In this document: positions 34,119 through 43,294 of the stretch, one piece after another
Position numbering within the stretch: position 1 is the stretch's first letter
Layout: the number at the start of each line of letters is the position of its first letter
Assembly: GCF_000204015.1 (NCBI RefSeq)
Contig: NZ_GL883077.1
Span: forward strand, 1,435,619-1,493,719
Reading direction: 5' to 3'
Length of the DNA stretch: 58,101 nt
From: Asticcacaulis biprosthecium C19
Lineage (GTDB): Bacteria; Pseudomonadota; Alphaproteobacteria; Caulobacterales; Caulobacteraceae
Notes under the pieces: model-generated
Databases searched by the model: none
What the model was told of the DNA's origin: nothing
The model's input: only the letters and a program-made list of their open reading frames with translations
Position numbers and translations under genes: made by a program

Positions 34119-34261
34119 GCGGCGAATGACACCAACCGTGCGTAAGGAAGCAATGCGAGGATCTGCGCCGAATTCGGGCTATACCCCCTCGTTCGATGGG
34201 ATTGAAGCCGGGTGCCCTTGCCACCGATACTTGCGCCACAAAGCAAGGCTCGGAGGACAAG
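34119..34261. promoter_or_regulatory. Divergent promoter region between GH13 and RTX genes
   Basis: The 143 bases between the divergent starts must carry both promoters. A strong Shine-Dalgarno (CGGAGGACAAG) precedes the RTX start at 34262. No clear operator palindrome was seen. Confidence 0.4.
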
Positions 34262-35557
34262 ATGGCGCTCTATAATGGCAACAATTCGGACAACCTGATT
34301 ACAGGCTCTGTTCTGGCGGATCAGATATACGGCCGCGGCGGTAATGACGTGCTGGACGGCGGCGACGGCAACGACCTTATCGACGGTGGCAATGACCACG
34401 ACGTCCTCTATGGCGGGGCAGGACATGACAGCTTGTATGGCGGATCGGGCAATGACAACCTGATCGGTGGCGCCGGCGACGACCAGCTATATGGCGGGCA
34501 AGGCCAGGACTGGGCGACCTATACCGGAGGTGCCGCCATTGTCGCCAATCTCAACACCGGCCTCGTCACCGGCCAGGGCAGCGATACGCTGAATGGCATC
34601 GAAAACATCATGGGCTCGGATTTTGCCGACATCCTGCAGGGCAATGCCAGCGCTAATAAGTTGCATGGCGGCGGGGGCGACGACCGTTTCGTGGTGTCCT
34701 ATGGGTACGACGAACTGGTGGGTGGCACCGGCACGGACGTGCTCGACTTCATCAATGCCGGTCCGGTCCAGGTCAGTCTGTTGCAAGGGACCTATTACAT
34801 GAACAACAACAATGCTGGCACGGCAACGGGTTTCGAAGACATACTCGGCGGCAATTCCAATGACCTGCTGCGTGGTGACAACGGCGCCAATCGGATCGAT
34901 GGCCGCGGCGGCCAGGATACCCTGGACGGCCAGGGCGGTGCCGACGTGCTGACCGCGAGCGGTGGCCATGACAGCCTGACAGGTGGCGCAGGTAATGACA
35001 GCTTCGTCATCGCCGCCAGCAGCGGCAACATCGTCATCAGCGACTTTACCCAGGGTTCCGACGTCATCGACCTGTCTCACTATTTCGACCAGAACGGCCA
35101 GAGCGCCGTGTGGTCGGCCAGTGCGGCGCAACAGGGCGCCAACACCGTCCTCACCCTGACCGGGGCCGCCCAGACCGTGACGGTGACGCTCAACAATGTC
35201 GTCCGCGCCAATCTGACGGCGGCTGATTTCGTGAACCCCGCGCCGACCCTGCCGGCCCCGGTGTATGTGCCGACCGGTGACGTCTTCGTCGCCACGCCGG
35301 TTTCCGGTGGTGGTGCCCAGAGCCTGGTCATCGGCCAGTTCGATGACGGGCTGGACCTGATCGACCTGTCGGCCTTCGGCTATGTCTATGATTCCGGGCT
35401 GAACGACTATGTCGCCACGGTCTGGTACGACAACGGTTTGCGGCAGGCCGGCGGTGATGTGGTGACGACCTTCCACGACGGCAGCGGCGCCACCTTCACG
35501 CTGGTCATCGGCAATACCCAACTCAGCCAGATCGACCTCGGTGACTTTATTTTCTGA
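34262..35557 (+). CDS. RTX calcium-binding protein, probable type I secretion substrate
   Basis: A 431-residue acidic protein without signal peptide. The N-terminal third is a run of classic RTX nonapeptides (GGNDVLDGG, GGAGHDSLYGGSGNDNLIGG). A second beta-roll follows near 205-260 (RGGQDTLDGQGGADVL). Two C-terminal modules of the serralysin-like kind (NIVISDFTQGSDVIDLSHY; LVIGQFDDGLDLIDLSAF) end in GDFIF, a hydrophobic terminus usual for T1SS signals. ATG at 34262 has GGAGG 7 bases upstream. It is followed 34 bases later by a histidine kinase / response regulator pair and may be read with it. No exporter genes are adjacent. Confidence 0.85.
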   Translation: MALYNGNNSDNLITGSVLADQIYGRGGNDVLDGGDGNDLIDGGNDHDVLYGGAGHDSLYGGSGNDNLIGGAGDDQLYGGQGQDWATYTGGAAIVANLNTGLVTGQGSDTLNGIENIMGSDFADILQGNASANKLHGGGGDDRFVVSYGYDELVGGTGTDVLDFINAGPVQVSLLQGTYYMNNNNAGTATGFEDILGGNSNDLLRGDNGANRIDGRGGQDTLDGQGGADVLTASGGHDSLTGGAGNDSFVIAASSGNIVISDFTQGSDVIDLSHYFDQNGQSAVWSASAAQQGANTVLTLTGAAQTVTVTLNNVVRANLTAADFVNPAPTLPAPVYVPTGDVFVATPVSGGGAQSLVIGQFDDGLDLIDLSAFGYVYDSGLNDYVATVWYDNGLRQAGGDVVTTFHDGSGATFTLVIGNTQLSQIDLGDFIF

Positions 35558-35591
35558 TTTACCCGAAGCAGGTTAAATACGGGGGATGGGC

Positions 35592-37583
35592 ATGACAGGG
35601 GAAGGCCGGCTGGCCGAGGCATGGCGTACTGTGGCGCGGATCGGGGACCTCTCCGATCCGCGCCGCGCGGCCTTGCGCGCCGCCATTCTGGTCGCCGTGC
35701 TGATCGCGTCGCAGGTTTTGTTGTGGGCCATGGTAACCGCCGCTGAGCGGCTGTCGCGACCTGCCGGCATGGCCAGCCAGACCGAGGTAGAATATCGTCT
35801 GCGCTACGCCGATGGCCATCTGGGCGAGCCGGCGCAGGCGCGTCATGACGGCACTGACGGCTATGTCGTCCGCACTGAAGTCAGCGACACGGCCATCGTC
35901 TATTCGCTACCGTTCGAGGTCGCCGATCCGGGCAAACCGCAAGCATTGTACCTGTCGATCCGCGAGCAGATCCACGAAATCCTGGTCAATGGCCACCTGG
36001 TTCAGCCGCAACTGGCGCTCAACAAGGTTCAGGGCGTGGTCAATTCCGAGCCCGGCCTCTACGTCCTGCCGGCGCGGGCACTGAAACCGTCGGGCAATGT
36101 CATCACCGTCGAACAGAGCCGCTTTGGCTACGCCTATGCTCTCCCGGAATTTGCGATTGGACCGGCCGATGAGCTGGGCGCGGCCTATCGCTGGAAGACC
36201 TTCTTCACCGTCGACCTGGCCATGGGCGGGATCTTCATCCTGGGCTTCACCTCTTTACTGGTTCTGGTCATCGACTGGCCGGCGGGTGACCGGCGGCGCG
36301 CCCGCGCCCTGGTGGCGCTGCTGATGTCCAGCGCCCTGGTCACCTACCTCTTCTCTTTCACACCGACTCTCGGCGTGCCGCTGAATATCATCATCTGGCT
36401 GCTGATGCTGGTCGGGCTGGGCAACACCCTGGCCGCCCTGTGGTATGTCTTTTGTGACATGGGTCTGCCGGCGCCATGGACCCGGCGCCTCGGCCAGGTC
36501 GGGCTGGTTCTGGTGGGCCTGTTGACCGTGCAACTGATGGCCGGTCTGTTTGTGCCCGGGCTCGACGTCCACCTGACCTATCTCAGCCTCGACCTGTCGC
36601 ACTATGTCATCGGCGGCGCGTGCGCCGTCGCCGTCCTGCTGCTGGGCGGTGCGGTGGCGGTGTTGCGGCCGTCGCGCTGGGGCGAGCGCCTGGCCGTCAT
36701 GGTCTGTCTCTCGACCTTTGCCCTCGACCATGTCGGTTCGCTGATCGACCTGACCTCGCCCTTTGTGCCCGATCTGCCGTTGACCCTGTATCTGTCGCCG
36801 GTGGTGGGCGTGCTGCTGGGCCTGGCCATGCTGCTGTCGATTTCACGCCAGGCCGGCGAGGCCCGTCGCGTCGTCGCCAATGCCAATGAGGTGCTGGAAA
36901 CCACATTGAAAGCCCGCGAAGACGAATTGCGCGCCGGCCATGAACGCCAGCAGGTGCTGATGCAGCGCCATGTCCTGCTGGAAGAGCGTCAGCGCATCGT
37001 GCGCGACATGCATGACGGCATCGGCGGCCAACTGCTAGGGCTGATGTTGCAGATACGCGGCCGCCATATCGCCCCGCCGGCTATCGAAGCGTCGCTGCAG
37101 ACCTCGATCGATGACCTGCGCCTGATCGTGGACTCGCTCGACTCGGCGGAGGAGGGGTTGTGTGCCGCTCTGCGCGCTTTCGAATACCGCGTTCGTTCCC
37201 AGATCGAAGGCGCCGGTCTCGGCTTTGCCGTCGACCTGAACCTGGCTCCGGCCGAAGGCCTGCGGCCAGGGCCGCGCGCCTCCTTGCAGATCCTGCGCAT
37301 CCTGCAGGAAGCGGTCAGCAATGCGCTGCGCCATGCGAAGGCGACGCGCCTGGTCTTGGACGGCGGGGTGTCGGACGGCGTCCTGACGCTTTGCCTCGGC
37401 GATGATGGCCGTGGCTTTGTGGCGGGCGAAACGGGCGGACGGGGCCTGGGCAATATGAAGGCGCGGGCGAAACGCCTTGGGGGGCAGCTTGACATCGCCT
37501 CGGGCGCGGGCGGTACGCGTGTGGTTTTCACCGTGGCGGTGGCCGCGCTTAACCAACTGGCGGCCGAAGAGGTGGCGCTATGA
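35592..37583 (+). CDS. NarL-type membrane histidine kinase with multi-helix sensor
   Basis: A kinase of about 663 residues. One N-terminal helix (RAAILVAVLIASQVLLWAM) precedes a periplasmic beta-sandwich (about 60-205), then about seven membrane helices (210-430). The layout resembles 7TMR-DISM receptors that bind extracellular carbohydrates or ligands. The HisKA_3 box is RIVRDMHDGIGGQLLGL (His near residue 473), with HATPase N-box EAVSNALRHAKA and G-box GDDGRGF / GGRGLGNM. ATG 35592 has a G-rich site (GGGGATGGGC) before it; ATG 35586 is an alternative. The stop overlaps the response-regulator start (ATGA). Confidence 0.87.
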   Translation: MTGEGRLAEAWRTVARIGDLSDPRRAALRAAILVAVLIASQVLLWAMVTAAERLSRPAGMASQTEVEYRLRYADGHLGEPAQARHDGTDGYVVRTEVSDTAIVYSLPFEVADPGKPQALYLSIREQIHEILVNGHLVQPQLALNKVQGVVNSEPGLYVLPARALKPSGNVITVEQSRFGYAYALPEFAIGPADELGAAYRWKTFFTVDLAMGGIFILGFTSLLVLVIDWPAGDRRRARALVALLMSSALVTYLFSFTPTLGVPLNIIIWLLMLVGLGNTLAALWYVFCDMGLPAPWTRRLGQVGLVLVGLLTVQLMAGLFVPGLDVHLTYLSLDLSHYVIGGACAVAVLLLGGAVAVLRPSRWGERLAVMVCLSTFALDHVGSLIDLTSPFVPDLPLTLYLSPVVGVLLGLAMLLSISRQAGEARRVVANANEVLETTLKAREDELRAGHERQQVLMQRHVLLEERQRIVRDMHDGIGGQLLGLMLQIRGRHIAPPAIEASLQTSIDDLRLIVDSLDSAEEGLCAALRAFEYRVRSQIEGAGLGFAVDLNLAPAEGLRPGPRASLQILRILQEAVSNALRHAKATRLVLDGGVSDGVLTLCLGDDGRGFVAGETGGRGLGNMKARAKRLGGQLDIASGAGGTRVVFTVAVAALNQLAAEEVAL

Positions 37584-38245
37584 CCGAACCGGCGCGGGTG
37601 CTGATCGTCGAAGATGACGAGGTCTTTTCTCGGTACATGGTCGAAGCCCTGTCGCGCGCACCGGATATCGTGGTGGCTGCAACGGCGGCCAGCCTGGCCG
37701 ACGGCCTGACCAAGCTGGCCGTGCAGCCGGACCTGGTGCTGCTGGATCTGGGGCTGCCGGATGGCAGCGCCCTGCCGATCATCGAGGCGCTGCGCGCCCA
37801 GAACCCGAAGGCGCGCGTTCTGGTGATCACCGTGTTCGAAGATCGGGCCAGCGTTCTGAAGACCCTGCGTGCCGGCGCCGACGGCTATGTGCTCAAAGAC
37901 ACCGGACCGGACAAGCTGATCGAGTGGGTACGCGCGACCCTGGGCGGGGAAACGCCGGTTAGCCCGCGCGCGGCCGGGCATCTGCTGAGCCTGCTGCGCG
38001 AGGACGAACCGCCGGCCGAAGCGTCGCCGCCGTCACCTTTGAGTGCACGTGAACAACAACTGCTGGAACTCATCGCCCAGGGCCTGAGCCGCAAGGAGGC
38101 GGCGCGGGTGATGGGGATTTCGCCCTACACGGTGGCGGAATATATCCAGGGCATCTATCGCAAGCTGTCGGTGCGCTCCCGCGGGGCGGCGGTGCGTGAA
38201 GGGATTCATAGTGGCTTGATCTCAGGCAGCCGGCCGACGGGCTGA
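37580..38245 (+). CDS. NarL/FixJ-family response regulator
   Basis: A 221-residue DNA-binding regulator. The receiver domain (LIVEDDEVFSRYM, phospho-Asp in LVLLDLGLPDG, Lys in YVLKDTG) is joined by a short Pro-rich linker to a LuxR HTH (LSAREQQLLELIAQGLSRKE, SPYTVAEYIQGIYRKL). It overlaps the upstream kinase by four bases, so the two form a cognate pair. Possible targets are the RTX gene upstream or the GH97 gene that converges on it (inference). Confidence 0.92.
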   Translation: MTEPARVLIVEDDEVFSRYMVEALSRAPDIVVAATAASLADGLTKLAVQPDLVLLDLGLPDGSALPIIEALRAQNPKARVLVITVFEDRASVLKTLRAGADGYVLKDTGPDKLIEWVRATLGGETPVSPRAAGHLLSLLREDEPPAEASPPSPLSAREQQLLELIAQGLSRKEAARVMGISPYTVAEYIQGIYRKLSVRSRGAAVREGIHSGLISGSRPTG

Positions 38246-38254
38246 CACCGCAAC

Positions 38255-40282
38255 CTACTTCTTCTTTTTCTTGCCCTTGGTCGTCGCCTCCGGTGTGATC
38301 ACCGCCACAGCGCCTCCGGACGGAGCCAGTTTCAGGGTGAGGCTGCCCGACGTGTCAGCCGCCGAAGACGCAACCGTCAGGCTGTTGACGTCGGCGCCGT
38401 CCTGCCAGGTTTTTGCGGTGAACTTGCCGTCGCCCAGGAAGCTTAAGGGCACGGTGACGTCGCGGCCGCTTTCGTTCGTCATGGCCCCGACATACCAGGT
38501 GTCGCCCTTGCGCCGGGCGGTGACAATGAATTGGCCGATGTCACCCTGTACGACGCGGGTCTCATCCCAGGTGGTCGGCACAATCTGCAGGAATTCGGCC
38601 CCATCGGCCCAGGAGCCATCTGCTTTTTTGTACGCGGATGGCGAGTCCGACACCATCTGGAACGGCGAGTCGAAGACGACATACATGGCCACGGCCTGGC
38701 CGCGGGTGGTCTGGACGAAGGGCGCCTTGTTGCGGCGCTGGGCCGCGAATTGCTCCGGCGGCAGCGAACGGAAGCCGCCCGGCGTATAGTCATGCGGCCC
38801 CAGGATCTGGCGCGTGAACGGCAGGGTGACATTGTGGGTGGCGGTGATTCGACCGCTCCACTTGTTGTATTCGGCCCCCATCACGCCTTCCTGGGTGATG
38901 TAGTTCGGCCAGGTGCGGTTCAGCCCGTTGGGCGGATAGGCGCCGTGCATATCGACCAGCAGGTGATGCTTCGCCGCGACCGCCATCAGGCGGTGGTAGT
39001 AGTCAACCATCTCCTGGTCGTTGCGGTTCATAAAGTCGACCTTGATGCCTTGCAGCCCCCACTTTTCATAGGTGGCCAGGGCCTCTTCCATCTGGGCGTC
39101 GAGCTGGTGCCACTGCACCCACACCCAGACGCCGACGTTCTTGGATTTGGCGTAACGCAGCAGCTCCGGCATATCCAGCACCGGCTTGGCCTTGGTGATA
39201 TCGGCCGCCGGATTGGGCTCGATATCCGAGCCCATCGACCAGCCTTCGTCGATCAGAATGTCGTCCAGCTTCATCGAGGCGGCGAAGTCTACATAGGCCT
39301 TGTAGCTGGCGGTGTTGATGCCGGCATCGGGGACGTCCAGCGCCCAGTCGTTCCACCAGTCCCACGCGGTCTTGCGGCCGCGGATCCATGAGGTGTCGGC
39401 GATTTGGGACGGCGTCGCCAGAGTGGTGATCAGGTCCGAACCCGTCAGGTCGCCAGGCTGGTCGCCGATCATGACCACGCGCCACGGCGTCTGGAAGCCA
39501 TCGGCATCGAGCTTGACGTCGGCCACCACGCTCTTGCGGAAGCGGTAGTTGCGGTCGTTGTCGAAGCGCGGCGGCAGGTTGGTGCGCACGCCGGTGCCAC
39601 CGTCGCCGCGGCCGGAGATATAAAAGCCGGGATAGTCCTTCACGTCGGACTCGGCGATGGCAAAGGTCTTGTTGCCCTCGCCGGTCTTGCATACCAGAGG
39701 TGCGATGTAATTGTTGTGCTCGCGGATCAGCGAGGCCTTGATCGGGTCGTATTCGCCTTCGAAACTGGTGTTCATGGCGCCCATATTTGCGCCCCAGCAG
39801 GTATAGTCGGCCGGGAAGAAGAACTGGGTGTTCTCGCTCATCACCTTGAATCCGGTGACGTCGCCTTGTGCCGGGACAGCGTAGCGCATGGCCACCCCGT
39901 TGTCATAGGCGCGGATGATGACGTTGAATTTGAAATTGCCCCCGCCGGCGGTCAGGGCGATGTCGCTCTGGTTATAGTGGTCGGGGACGACGGCGTTTTT
40001 GCCGACCACGGGTTTCCAGGTCGAATTGACGGTGGTTTCCGTATGGCCAGTGATGGTCGAGCCCGAGCCGATATAAGCCACGTCCAGCCGCCATTCGATC
40101 GAGGAGGGGCCGATGATGGCCTTGCCGTCCTGTTCGACCGTGTAGCTCAATCCGCTCTGCGACTGGTCGAAGCTGATGGCGACCCGTCCGTTGGGCGAGG
40201 TGACCTTGACGGTTTCGGCGGACGCCGACCCTGCTGCCAGCGCAGCGGTCAAGGCCATGAGACTGATGGAGATGCGTGACAT
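38255..40282 (-). CDS. GH97-family retaining alpha-glycosidase
   Basis: A 675-residue exported enzyme with signal peptide MSRISISLMALTAALAAGSA. It has the GH97 order: N-terminal beta-super-sandwich (about 25-285), (beta/alpha)8 barrel and C-terminal beta domain. IKVDFMNRNDQ near residue 415 carries the Asp nucleophile position of retaining GH97 members such as BtGH97b (alpha-galactosidase), rather than the Glu bases of inverting SusB. A Glu in TQEGVMGAEYNKW near 465-472 is the likely acid/base. The C-terminus ends in an odd basic tail (TTKGKKKKK). ATG at 40282 has GGGAG 8 bases upstream. Confidence 0.9.
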   Translation of the reverse strand: MSRISISLMALTAALAAGSASAETVKVTSPNGRVAISFDQSQSGLSYTVEQDGKAIIGPSSIEWRLDVAYIGSGSTITGHTETTVNSTWKPVVGKNAVVPDHYNQSDIALTAGGGNFKFNVIIRAYDNGVAMRYAVPAQGDVTGFKVMSENTQFFFPADYTCWGANMGAMNTSFEGEYDPIKASLIREHNNYIAPLVCKTGEGNKTFAIAESDVKDYPGFYISGRGDGGTGVRTNLPPRFDNDRNYRFRKSVVADVKLDADGFQTPWRVVMIGDQPGDLTGSDLITTLATPSQIADTSWIRGRKTAWDWWNDWALDVPDAGINTASYKAYVDFAASMKLDDILIDEGWSMGSDIEPNPAADITKAKPVLDMPELLRYAKSKNVGVWVWVQWHQLDAQMEEALATYEKWGLQGIKVDFMNRNDQEMVDYYHRLMAVAAKHHLLVDMHGAYPPNGLNRTWPNYITQEGVMGAEYNKWSGRITATHNVTLPFTRQILGPHDYTPGGFRSLPPEQFAAQRRNKAPFVQTTRGQAVAMYVVFDSPFQMVSDSPSAYKKADGSWADGAEFLQIVPTTWDETRVVQGDIGQFIVTARRKGDTWYVGAMTNESGRDVTVPLSFLGDGKFTAKTWQDGADVNSLTVASSAADTSGSLTLKLAPSGGAVAVITPEATTKGKKKKK

Positions 40283-40357
40283 GGTAGGCTCCCTGATCTG
40301 TTCGTTGAGGGATTCCTATTTTTTATTACTTTATTCTGCAAGTCACATTGTTGCTGG

Positions 40358-41044
40358 TTATGTCGCCCGATAGTCGGCGATGACCTCGCCGGCAAGGGCG
40401 ATCTCGGCCTCGTGTGGGGTGTCGCGTTCCGTCTCCGCCAGGCCGCCGGCGTACCAGGCCTGCATGGCCGGTTCCTCGAGCATGCGGTCAATATAAGCGC
40501 GCGACGTTTTGCTCAGGTCGAAGCCGACACCGTAGGTCTGGACGCGGAACACGACCGGAGCAAAGAAGGCATCGACGGCGGTAAAAGCGCTGCCAGCGAG
40601 GTACGGACCGCCGAACGTCGTGAACCCGTCGGTCCACAAGGTATCCAGGCGCGCCAGATCGCGGATCAGGGCTGGCGGGGTGTCGAACAGCTTGACCCGC
40701 ACGCCGATGGTCATCGAGCAATAGGTGCGCAGCGCTGAGAAGCCCGAGTGCATCTCGGCTGCCGCCGAGCGCGCCCAGGCCCGGGCGGGCTTGTGGGACG
40801 GCCAGACCTGCGGATAGCTTTCAGCGACATATTCGGCGATGGCCAGCGAGTCCCAAACCGTTACATCGCCATCGACCAGGGCCGGGACCAGGGCGGTTGG
40901 CGAAAAATCGCGAAAACCGGAATTGTCGGGTTTGAAGAAGTGCTGGCGTTCGGTGAAGGGGATGTCGAGCGCCGTCAGCAGCACCCACGGCCGCAGCGAC
41001 CAGGACGAATAGTTCTTGTTGCCGATATGCAGTTCGTAAGACAT
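40358..41044 (-). CDS. Glutathione S-transferase family protein
   Basis: A 228-residue cytosolic protein: thioredoxin-like N-domain (MSYELHIGNKNYSSWSLRPW with the catalytic-type Ser/Tyr pair, SPTALVPALVDGD, VWDSLAIAEYVAE) and helical C-domain. It probably conjugates or reduces electrophiles with glutathione. ATG 41044 is used because GGAGG stands 8-10 bases upstream (GGAGGAGATGCCC-ATG); an in-frame ATG at 41050 lies inside that site. It follows the frameshifted dioxygenase gene by 84 bases on the same strand. Confidence 0.88.
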   Translation of the reverse strand: MSYELHIGNKNYSSWSLRPWVLLTALDIPFTERQHFFKPDNSGFRDFSPTALVPALVDGDVTVWDSLAIAEYVAESYPQVWPSHKPARAWARSAAAEMHSGFSALRTYCSMTIGVRVKLFDTPPALIRDLARLDTLWTDGFTTFGGPYLAGSAFTAVDAFFAPVVFRVQTYGVGFDLSKTSRAYIDRMLEEPAMQAWYAGGLAETERDTPHEAEIALAGEVIADYRAT

Positions 41045-41128
41045 GGGCATCTCCTCCGGATTCGCCGGCAACTAAACCCGACTCCGATAAAATGGCCATA
41101 TGGCTTTCCTGCCAATTGGCAGGGCAAA

Positions 41129-41922
41129 TCAGCCAAACTGATAGGCGCTGATCGCGATGCCGGTCTGGCCCACGCTGTCTTCGTGGTAGGTGCGGCGCGA
41201 CGGATCACCGCGACCGGCGCCGGCCACCACCATCAGCGGCAGAAGATGTTCCTCGCGGGGGTGGCAATCCCTGGCATTCGGCGCGCCGGCCCAGGCGGTC
41301 AGGCCATCGGGCCCTGCTGCCAGGGTCTTGTCCAGCCAGGCGTCAAAGGCGTGCGACGCCGGACCGCTGTTGCTGCCACGGCCCATCAGGCGCGGGATGC
41401 TGTGGTAGCTCATGCCGCTGCCGACGATCAGCACGCCTTCGTCGCGCAAGGGCGCCAGGGCACGGCCCAAGGCGAGGTGCTCGGCGGCATCCAATCCATG
41501 TTTCAGGGAAAGTTGAATCGTCGGGATGCCGGCGTCCGGGAAAGCCAGAAGCAGGGGAATGAAGACGCCGTGATCGAAGTCGCGGTGGGCGTCCGTAGCC
41601 ACCGTAATGCCGGCCGTTCTGGCCAGGTCCTGGACGCGCTCCGCCAGGGCTTGCGAACCCGGCGCCGGCCAGGTCAGTTCGTAGGTATGCGGTGGAAAGC
41701 CGTAATAGTCGAACAGCAGGCCCGGCGCCGCCTTGGTCTGGACCGTGAACTCGAACTCTTCCCAATGGGCGGAAATAACGAGGATGGCCTTGGGCTTTTC
41801 TCCAACATCCTGGGGCAGGCGTTTGAGGTAGGCGCCCATCTGATCCCACATGTCGGCCGGGTTCCAGTCCATGAAAAAGCACGGTCCGCCGCCGTGGGGA
41901 TATACACCGTCGGAGTCGTCAT
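41129..41922 (-). pseudogene. LigB/DODA-type extradiol dioxygenase, interrupted by a one-base frameshift
   Basis: A class III extradiol ring-opening dioxygenase relative (YgiD/DODA group). The first codons from ATG 41922 read MTTPTVYIP and then need HGGGPCFFMDWNPADMW, which is in another frame. A C4 run (41896-41899, G on the plus strand) would be C5 in an intact gene. Adding one base restores about 264 residues, the usual length, with metal-type His residues in PHGGGP, ISAHWEE and CHPREEHLLPL. As read, translation could restart only at ATG 41872, losing the first metal-binding His. ATG 41922 overlaps the YceI stop (TGATG), which supports it as the native start. Homopolymer sequencing error is as likely as true loss. 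Confidence 0.8.
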
Positions 41923-42488
41923 CAGTAAGCTTCTACTTCTATTACGAGGCCGATGTCGTCGCCGACGACCGGCGCCAGGTTGCCGAGACCAAAGGCTTTT
42001 CGGCTGAGTTGGGTGGTGGCGGTAAAGCCGACCCCCGTCTTGAACAGCGCCGGGTTGAAGGCCTTGCGGTTGAAGGTGACGTCCAGCACCACGCTTTGGG
42101 TGATGCCATGAACCGTCAAATCGCCGGTCACCTTCGCCGTTTTATCGCCGGTCGGTTCGACAAGGGTGCTGACGAAAGTCGCCTTGGGAAACCGGGCGAT
42201 ATCGAAATATTTTTCGCCCTTCAGCAGGTCGTCGAATTCGGGCAACGCCGTGGTCAGGGTGGCCATGTCGAGCGACGCCGTCACCGAGCTTCTGGCCGGA
42301 TCGTCGCTGTCGAGCACGATCGTACCTGCAGCGCCCATCACCTTGCCGGTGGGGTGCGACAGGCCGAAATGTTCATAGGTGAACTGGGCTGAGCTGTGTT
42401 TCGGCTCAATCGTATAGGTCTCAGCGGCAGCGACGGGCCAGGCCGTCGCTGCCAACAGAAAGATCAGGCTGGAAAGCCGTGCCGACAT
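41922..42488 (-). CDS. YceI-family periplasmic protein (second copy)
   Basis: A 188-residue exported lipocalin-like beta-barrel protein, expected to bind an isoprenoid or similar lipid. Signal peptide MSARLSSLIFLLAATAWPVA is followed by the mature start AETYTIEPKHSSAQFTYEHF. Family motifs are SHPTGKVMG, FDIARFPKATF and DLTVHGITQSVVL. ATG 42488 stands four bases after the stop of the first YceI gene. The stop overlaps the start of the dioxygenase gene by one base (TGATG). Sequence resemblance to its neighbour points to an old tandem duplication. Confidence 0.9.
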   Translation of the reverse strand: MSARLSSLIFLLAATAWPVAAAETYTIEPKHSSAQFTYEHFGLSHPTGKVMGAAGTIVLDSDDPARSSVTASLDMATLTTALPEFDDLLKGEKYFDIARFPKATFVSTLVEPTGDKTAKVTGDLTVHGITQSVVLDVTFNRKAFNPALFKTGVGFTATTQLSRKAFGLGNLAPVVGDDIGLVIEVEAY

Positions 42489-42492
42489 GGAT

Positions 42493-43074
42493 CTATTCGG
42501 CAATGGCTTCCGCGGTGATCACCAGATGAATCTCGTCGGACACCGCCGGGGCATAGGCGCCGACGCCAAAGTCGCTGCGCTTGATCGTACCGGTCGCCGA
42601 GAAGCCAGCAGCCTTCTTCTTCTTCATCGGATGCTCGCCCAGACCGTTGAGGGTCACGTCCAGGGTCACCGGCTTGGTGACGCCGTGGATGGTCAGATCG
42701 CCGGTGACCGTTGCCGTCTTGTCCGAAGTTGTCTGGACCGCGGTGCTCTTGAACGTGGCGGTCGGGAATTTCGCGGCGTCGAAGAAGTCCGCGCTCTTCA
42801 GGTGGTTATCCAGCGCCGGCACACCGGTGTTGAGGCCGCTGATATCAAAACTGACCGATACGGACGACTTGGCCGGATCGGCCTGGTCGAGCGTTACCGA
42901 GCCGACGGCATTGGCAAACTTGCCGGTCGGCTTGGAAAAACCAAAATGGGTCCAGCCAAACACCACTTCGGTGTGGCCGGCATCCAGCTTGTAGGTATCT
43001 GCGGCAAAAGCCGGCGCGGTGGCCAGGCCCAGGGCGATAACCGAGGCGGCGAGCAGGGAGGTCAGACGTTTCAC
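42493..43074 (-). CDS. YceI-family periplasmic protein (first copy)
   Basis: A 193-residue exported YceI protein. It starts with GTG at 43074 (AGGAA 7 bases upstream) and has signal peptide VKRLTSLLAASVIALGLATA cut before ADTYKLDAGHTEVVFGWTHF. Conserved parts are SKPTGKFANAVGSV, FFDAAKFPTATF and DLTIHGVTKPVTLDV. KKKKAAGFSATG is a basic loop not seen in the neighbouring copy. It is the first gene of the YceI-YceI-dioxygenase unit. A possible upstream extension to 43332 has poor coding character and no signal sequence, so it is rejected. Confidence 0.9.
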   Translation of the reverse strand: MKRLTSLLAASVIALGLATAPAFAADTYKLDAGHTEVVFGWTHFGFSKPTGKFANAVGSVTLDQADPAKSSVSVSFDISGLNTGVPALDNHLKSADFFDAAKFPTATFKSTAVQTTSDKTATVTGDLTIHGVTKPVTLDVTLNGLGEHPMKKKKAAGFSATGTIKRSDFGVGAYAPAVSDEIHLVITAEAIAE

Positions 43075-43294
43075 GGGGAGTTCCTTTGTGGCTGTGATCG
43101 AACTGTATATGTAACAATAATGATTACTGTTTAGTTTTGCAAGACCGGCCCCCGGATGCCTGGCGAAAATATGATTGCAGCCCCGCAGCGCGAGGGCAAT
43201 CGCTAATTCGTTCATCATCGCGAATTGCAACAGCCGCCAGGCTCCCCATATCGCAGGCATCCGACAACGGATACTGAACCAAGGAGGGCTCATT

